From Lentibacillus siamensis (GTDB taxonomy: Bacteria > Bacillota > Bacilli > Bacillales > Amphibacillaceae), in assembly GCF_039522605.1 (NCBI RefSeq), contig NZ_BAAADS010000025.1, forward strand, positions 496,001 through 560,000: a DNA stretch of 64,000 bases, written 5' to 3'. Positions 62,577 through 64,000 of this stretch are shown here, in pieces (position 1 is the stretch's first letter; each line of letters begins with the position of its first letter). Made by a program: the position numbers and the translations under genes. The notes below the pieces were generated by a model that did not search any database, was not told the origin of the DNA, and saw only the letters and a program-made list of their open reading frames with translations.

Positions 62577-62723
62577 TTAAGCATTTTGTTCTTTAGAACT
62601 GCTTACTTCTGTTTGTTTCTTTGCTAAACGCAACTCAAACTTGGAATTCATTTCTTCGTCTTCCCGAAGTTCTTCTCTGTTTTGATCAACAAGCTGTTCA
62701 AAATTTAACATCTTCGCTCGCAT
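62577..62723 (-). CDS. FbpB-family small basic/acidic protein
   Basis: A 48-residue protein that starts MRAKMLNFEQLVDQNREELR, the family pattern of FbpB, in B. subtilis a Fur-controlled helper of the FsrA iron-sparing RNA. ATG at 62723 follows AAAAGGAG by 8 nt. The frame extends to 62825, but only the last part matches. A TATACT -10 lies about 40 bp upstream, with TGATTATTTTTG over the -35 region, a weak Fur-like motif. Its role in iron sparing is inferred from the family. Confidence 0.7.
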   Translation of the reverse strand: MRAKMLNFEQLVDQNREELREDEEMNSKFELRLAKKQTEVSSSKEQNA

Positions 62724-62850
62724 GTTATGCACTCCTTTTACCCTTGCTACCTTTAGTATAACCCAAAAATAATCAGAATAAACTTTTATTTTTCGAACAT
62801 TTTGTGAAGTTTTTGACAAAACCATTTCATAAATGTGTAAAACTCATAAC

Positions 62851-62890
62851 ATTAAAGACCGAAGATACGGGCATATCCTCGGTCTTTAAT
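62851..62890. terminator. Hairpin after the hexulose-6-phosphate synthase gene
   Basis: ATTAAAGACCGA (62851-62862) pairs with TCGGTCTTTAAT (62879-62890), with further pairing of GAT/ATC inside. Most likely the terminator of the hxlA operon on the minus strand. Confidence 0.75.
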
Positions 62891-62917
62891 GAGTTTCTCT
62901 GCGAACATGAATTCAAT

Positions 62918-63547
62918 TCAGCTATTTTGAATAAAAGACTTCATCTGTGCAGCGGCTTTTTGCGGATTATCTGCCTTTGTAATTGCACTTCCCACAATAA
63001 CAATATCCGGTTTCTCCCGGGCGACAGCAGCGATGGTATCCAAATTGATTCCGCCTGCCACTGCAGCTTCCATGTCATCAAAACCATTTAATAGTGAAAA
63101 TAAATCAGAATTAAAAAGGTTCCCTTCAGCTTGCATATCTTTTCCAACATGAAGACTTACTAGATCAACACCAAGTTTATACAGCTCGTTTACCCTGTCA
63201 CTGGAGTGGATGCCCAAAAGGTCAACCATTACCCGGTTACCCGTTTGACTGGCAGCATGCAGCATATCTTTAATCGTTGAATCTGCGGAAAAAGCCATTA
63301 CCGATGTAATATCCGCACCGGCGTCAAACGCCTGCTGCGCTTCATGTTTTCCTGCGTCACAGGTTTTCATATCAGCGAAAATTGTTTTATCCGGATACCG
63401 TTCGCTTATTTCCCTGACAATGGCCATCCCGTATTCTTTGATAACCCCGGTACCTATTTCGATAATATCCATTTCTTTTTCTGCATCGTTCAGAACACGC
63501 ATACATTCATCCTTGGTTAACCGGTCTAATGCAAGCTGCAATTTCAT
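62918..63547 (-). CDS. hxlA: 3-hexulose-6-phosphate synthase (HxlA-like)
   Basis: A 209-residue TIM-barrel enzyme of the orotidine-phosphate-decarboxylase superfamily. It condenses formaldehyde with ribulose 5-phosphate (formaldehyde fixation) or runs in reverse to make ribulose 5-phosphate. LQLALDRL at the N-terminus, FADMKTCDAGKHEAQQAF (metal and phosphate residues), DLLGIHSSDRVNE, and AVAGGINLDTI are the family blocks. Related KGPDC enzymes of ascorbate use look similar. GGAAGGGATGATCAG precedes ATG 63547. It lies 15 bp after a sugar kinase gene, so the operon may serve hexulose or keto-sugar metabolism rather than formaldehyde detoxification. Confidence 0.82.
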   Translation of the reverse strand: MKLQLALDRLTKDECMRVLNDAEKEMDIIEIGTGVIKEYGMAIVREISERYPDKTIFADMKTCDAGKHEAQQAFDAGADITSVMAFSADSTIKDMLHAASQTGNRVMVDLLGIHSSDRVNELYKLGVDLVSLHVGKDMQAEGNLFNSDLFSLLNGFDDMEAAVAGGINLDTIAAVAREKPDIVIVGSAITKADNPQKAAAQMKSFIQNS

Positions 63548-63562
63548 CTGATCATCCCTTCC

Positions 63563-64000
63563 TTACCTTTCAATCCGCTCTTTTTCACCGAGCTGTTCCT
63601 GTACATCTTCATAATAGGGCAGCCCCTCATTGTCACCAGCTACACGGACAACCATGGATCCGATTGTATTCGCAAATTGTAATGTTTTATCTAATGTCCA
63701 GTTGTGCAAGAAGCCATATAGTATACCTGCATTAAAGCCGTCTCCCGCACCAACTGTATCGACCACCTTTGATGCTTTGACCGGGGCCGCTTCCACGATC
63801 TTTCCATCATGATAGCCGACAGCACCATTCTCCCCCTGTTTAATGGCCACGTATGAAATACATGATTCCTTTGCCTTTTCAATAATACGCACAGGATCTG
63901 TTTCGCCCATTATGATATCCATTTCTTCTTGTCCGGCAAGCAAAATATCGACGTGCGGCAGAATCTTTGACAATACTTGTTTCGCTTCTGCTTTACTCCA
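63563..64000 (-). CDS. PfkB-family sugar kinase (KDG kinase-like), N-terminus outside window
   Basis: The last 145 residues of a ribokinase-fold (PfkB) kinase. The second PfkB signature, VDTVGAGDGFNAGILYG, carries the catalytic Asp. VDILLAGQEEMDIIMG and VAIKQGENGAVGYHDGK resemble 2-keto-3-deoxygluconate kinases. It is the upstream gene of hxlA in the same operon (15 bp apart). The substrate is not certain; fructokinase or another PfkB sugar kinase is possible. The frame is open to base 64000. Confidence 0.85.
   Translation of the reverse strand, partial: WSKAEAKQVLSKILPHVDILLAGQEEMDIIMGETDPVRIIEKAKESCISYVAIKQGENGAVGYHDGKIVEAAPVKASKVVDTVGAGDGFNAGILYGFLHNWTLDKTLQFANTIGSMVVRVAGDNEGLPYYEDVQEQLGEKERIER

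Overview
The window is chromosomal DNA of a low- to moderate-GC Firmicute, most likely a halotolerant or environmental Bacillaceae (Oceanobacillus / Virgibacillus / Lentibacillus type). Evidence: strong AGGAGG ribosome sites, frequent GTG/TTG starts, sigma-A style promoters, and Bacillus-type genes (blaR1-blaI, FbpB family, YuiD, DUF1992, DUF4317, a pxpABC/ycsI cluster). The genus is inference. No rRNA, tRNA or CRISPR array was seen.

Layout. 1-4.3 kb: taurine catabolism (GntR regulator, tpa, LysR gene, xsc cut by the window start). 4.4-8.2 kb: inducible class A beta-lactamase with BlaR1 sensor and BlaI repressor. 8.3-14.6 kb: an MFS exporter, a large catalase with an N-terminal frameshift and an altered heme pocket, and a sulfonate/nitrate/taurine-type ABC importer. 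14.9-17 kb: guaC under a PurBox pair, a YuiD-type protein, a DoxX-like protein. 17.3-22.2 kb: tryptophan-to-anthranilate kynurenine operon (kynU, kynB, kynA, Na+ symporter) facing a TetR repressor across a consensus promoter with two palindromes. 22.3-32.6 kb: small zinc-ribbon protein, DUF4317, SDR, the 5-oxoprolinase operon pxpB-pxpC-pxpA-ycsI with a truncated NRAMP relic, a DHA2 exporter, an FAD monooxygenase and a dicarboxylate/glutamate symporter. 32.8-38.7 kb: a possible small RNA, a secreted M14 peptidase and a MerR-AMP ligase-acyl-CoA dehydrogenase operon. 38.7-62.2 kb: a defence island. 62.5-64 kb: an FbpB-family protein, hexulose-6-phosphate synthase and a sugar kinase cut by the window end.

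The defence island centres on a BREX system whose parts match type 3 (BrxF, DUF6079 ATPase BrxC/PglY, PglX-type methyltransferase, PglZ, a BrxA-position protein, SNF2 helicase BrxHII). It is flanked by a 1459-residue SF1 helicase with a C-terminal Vsr-like nuclease, a PD-(D/E)XK-like protein, and a Nudix gene convergent with a PLD-DEAD-DUF3427 helicase. The island shows decay: the BREX helicase is cut by one in-frame TGA, its BrxF lacks a visible P-loop, and relics of a DUF4011/DUF3320-type helicase and a small holin-like toxin lie at its edge. A 322-bp element with inverted ends and an exact 7-bp target duplication sits inside it.

Three kinds of repeat cross the window: a 92-93 bp two-hairpin element (two copies, one apparently inserted between a Shine-Dalgarno and its start codon), 20/21-bp tandem arrays in two intergenic places (one abutting the NRAMP relic), and the 322-bp element.
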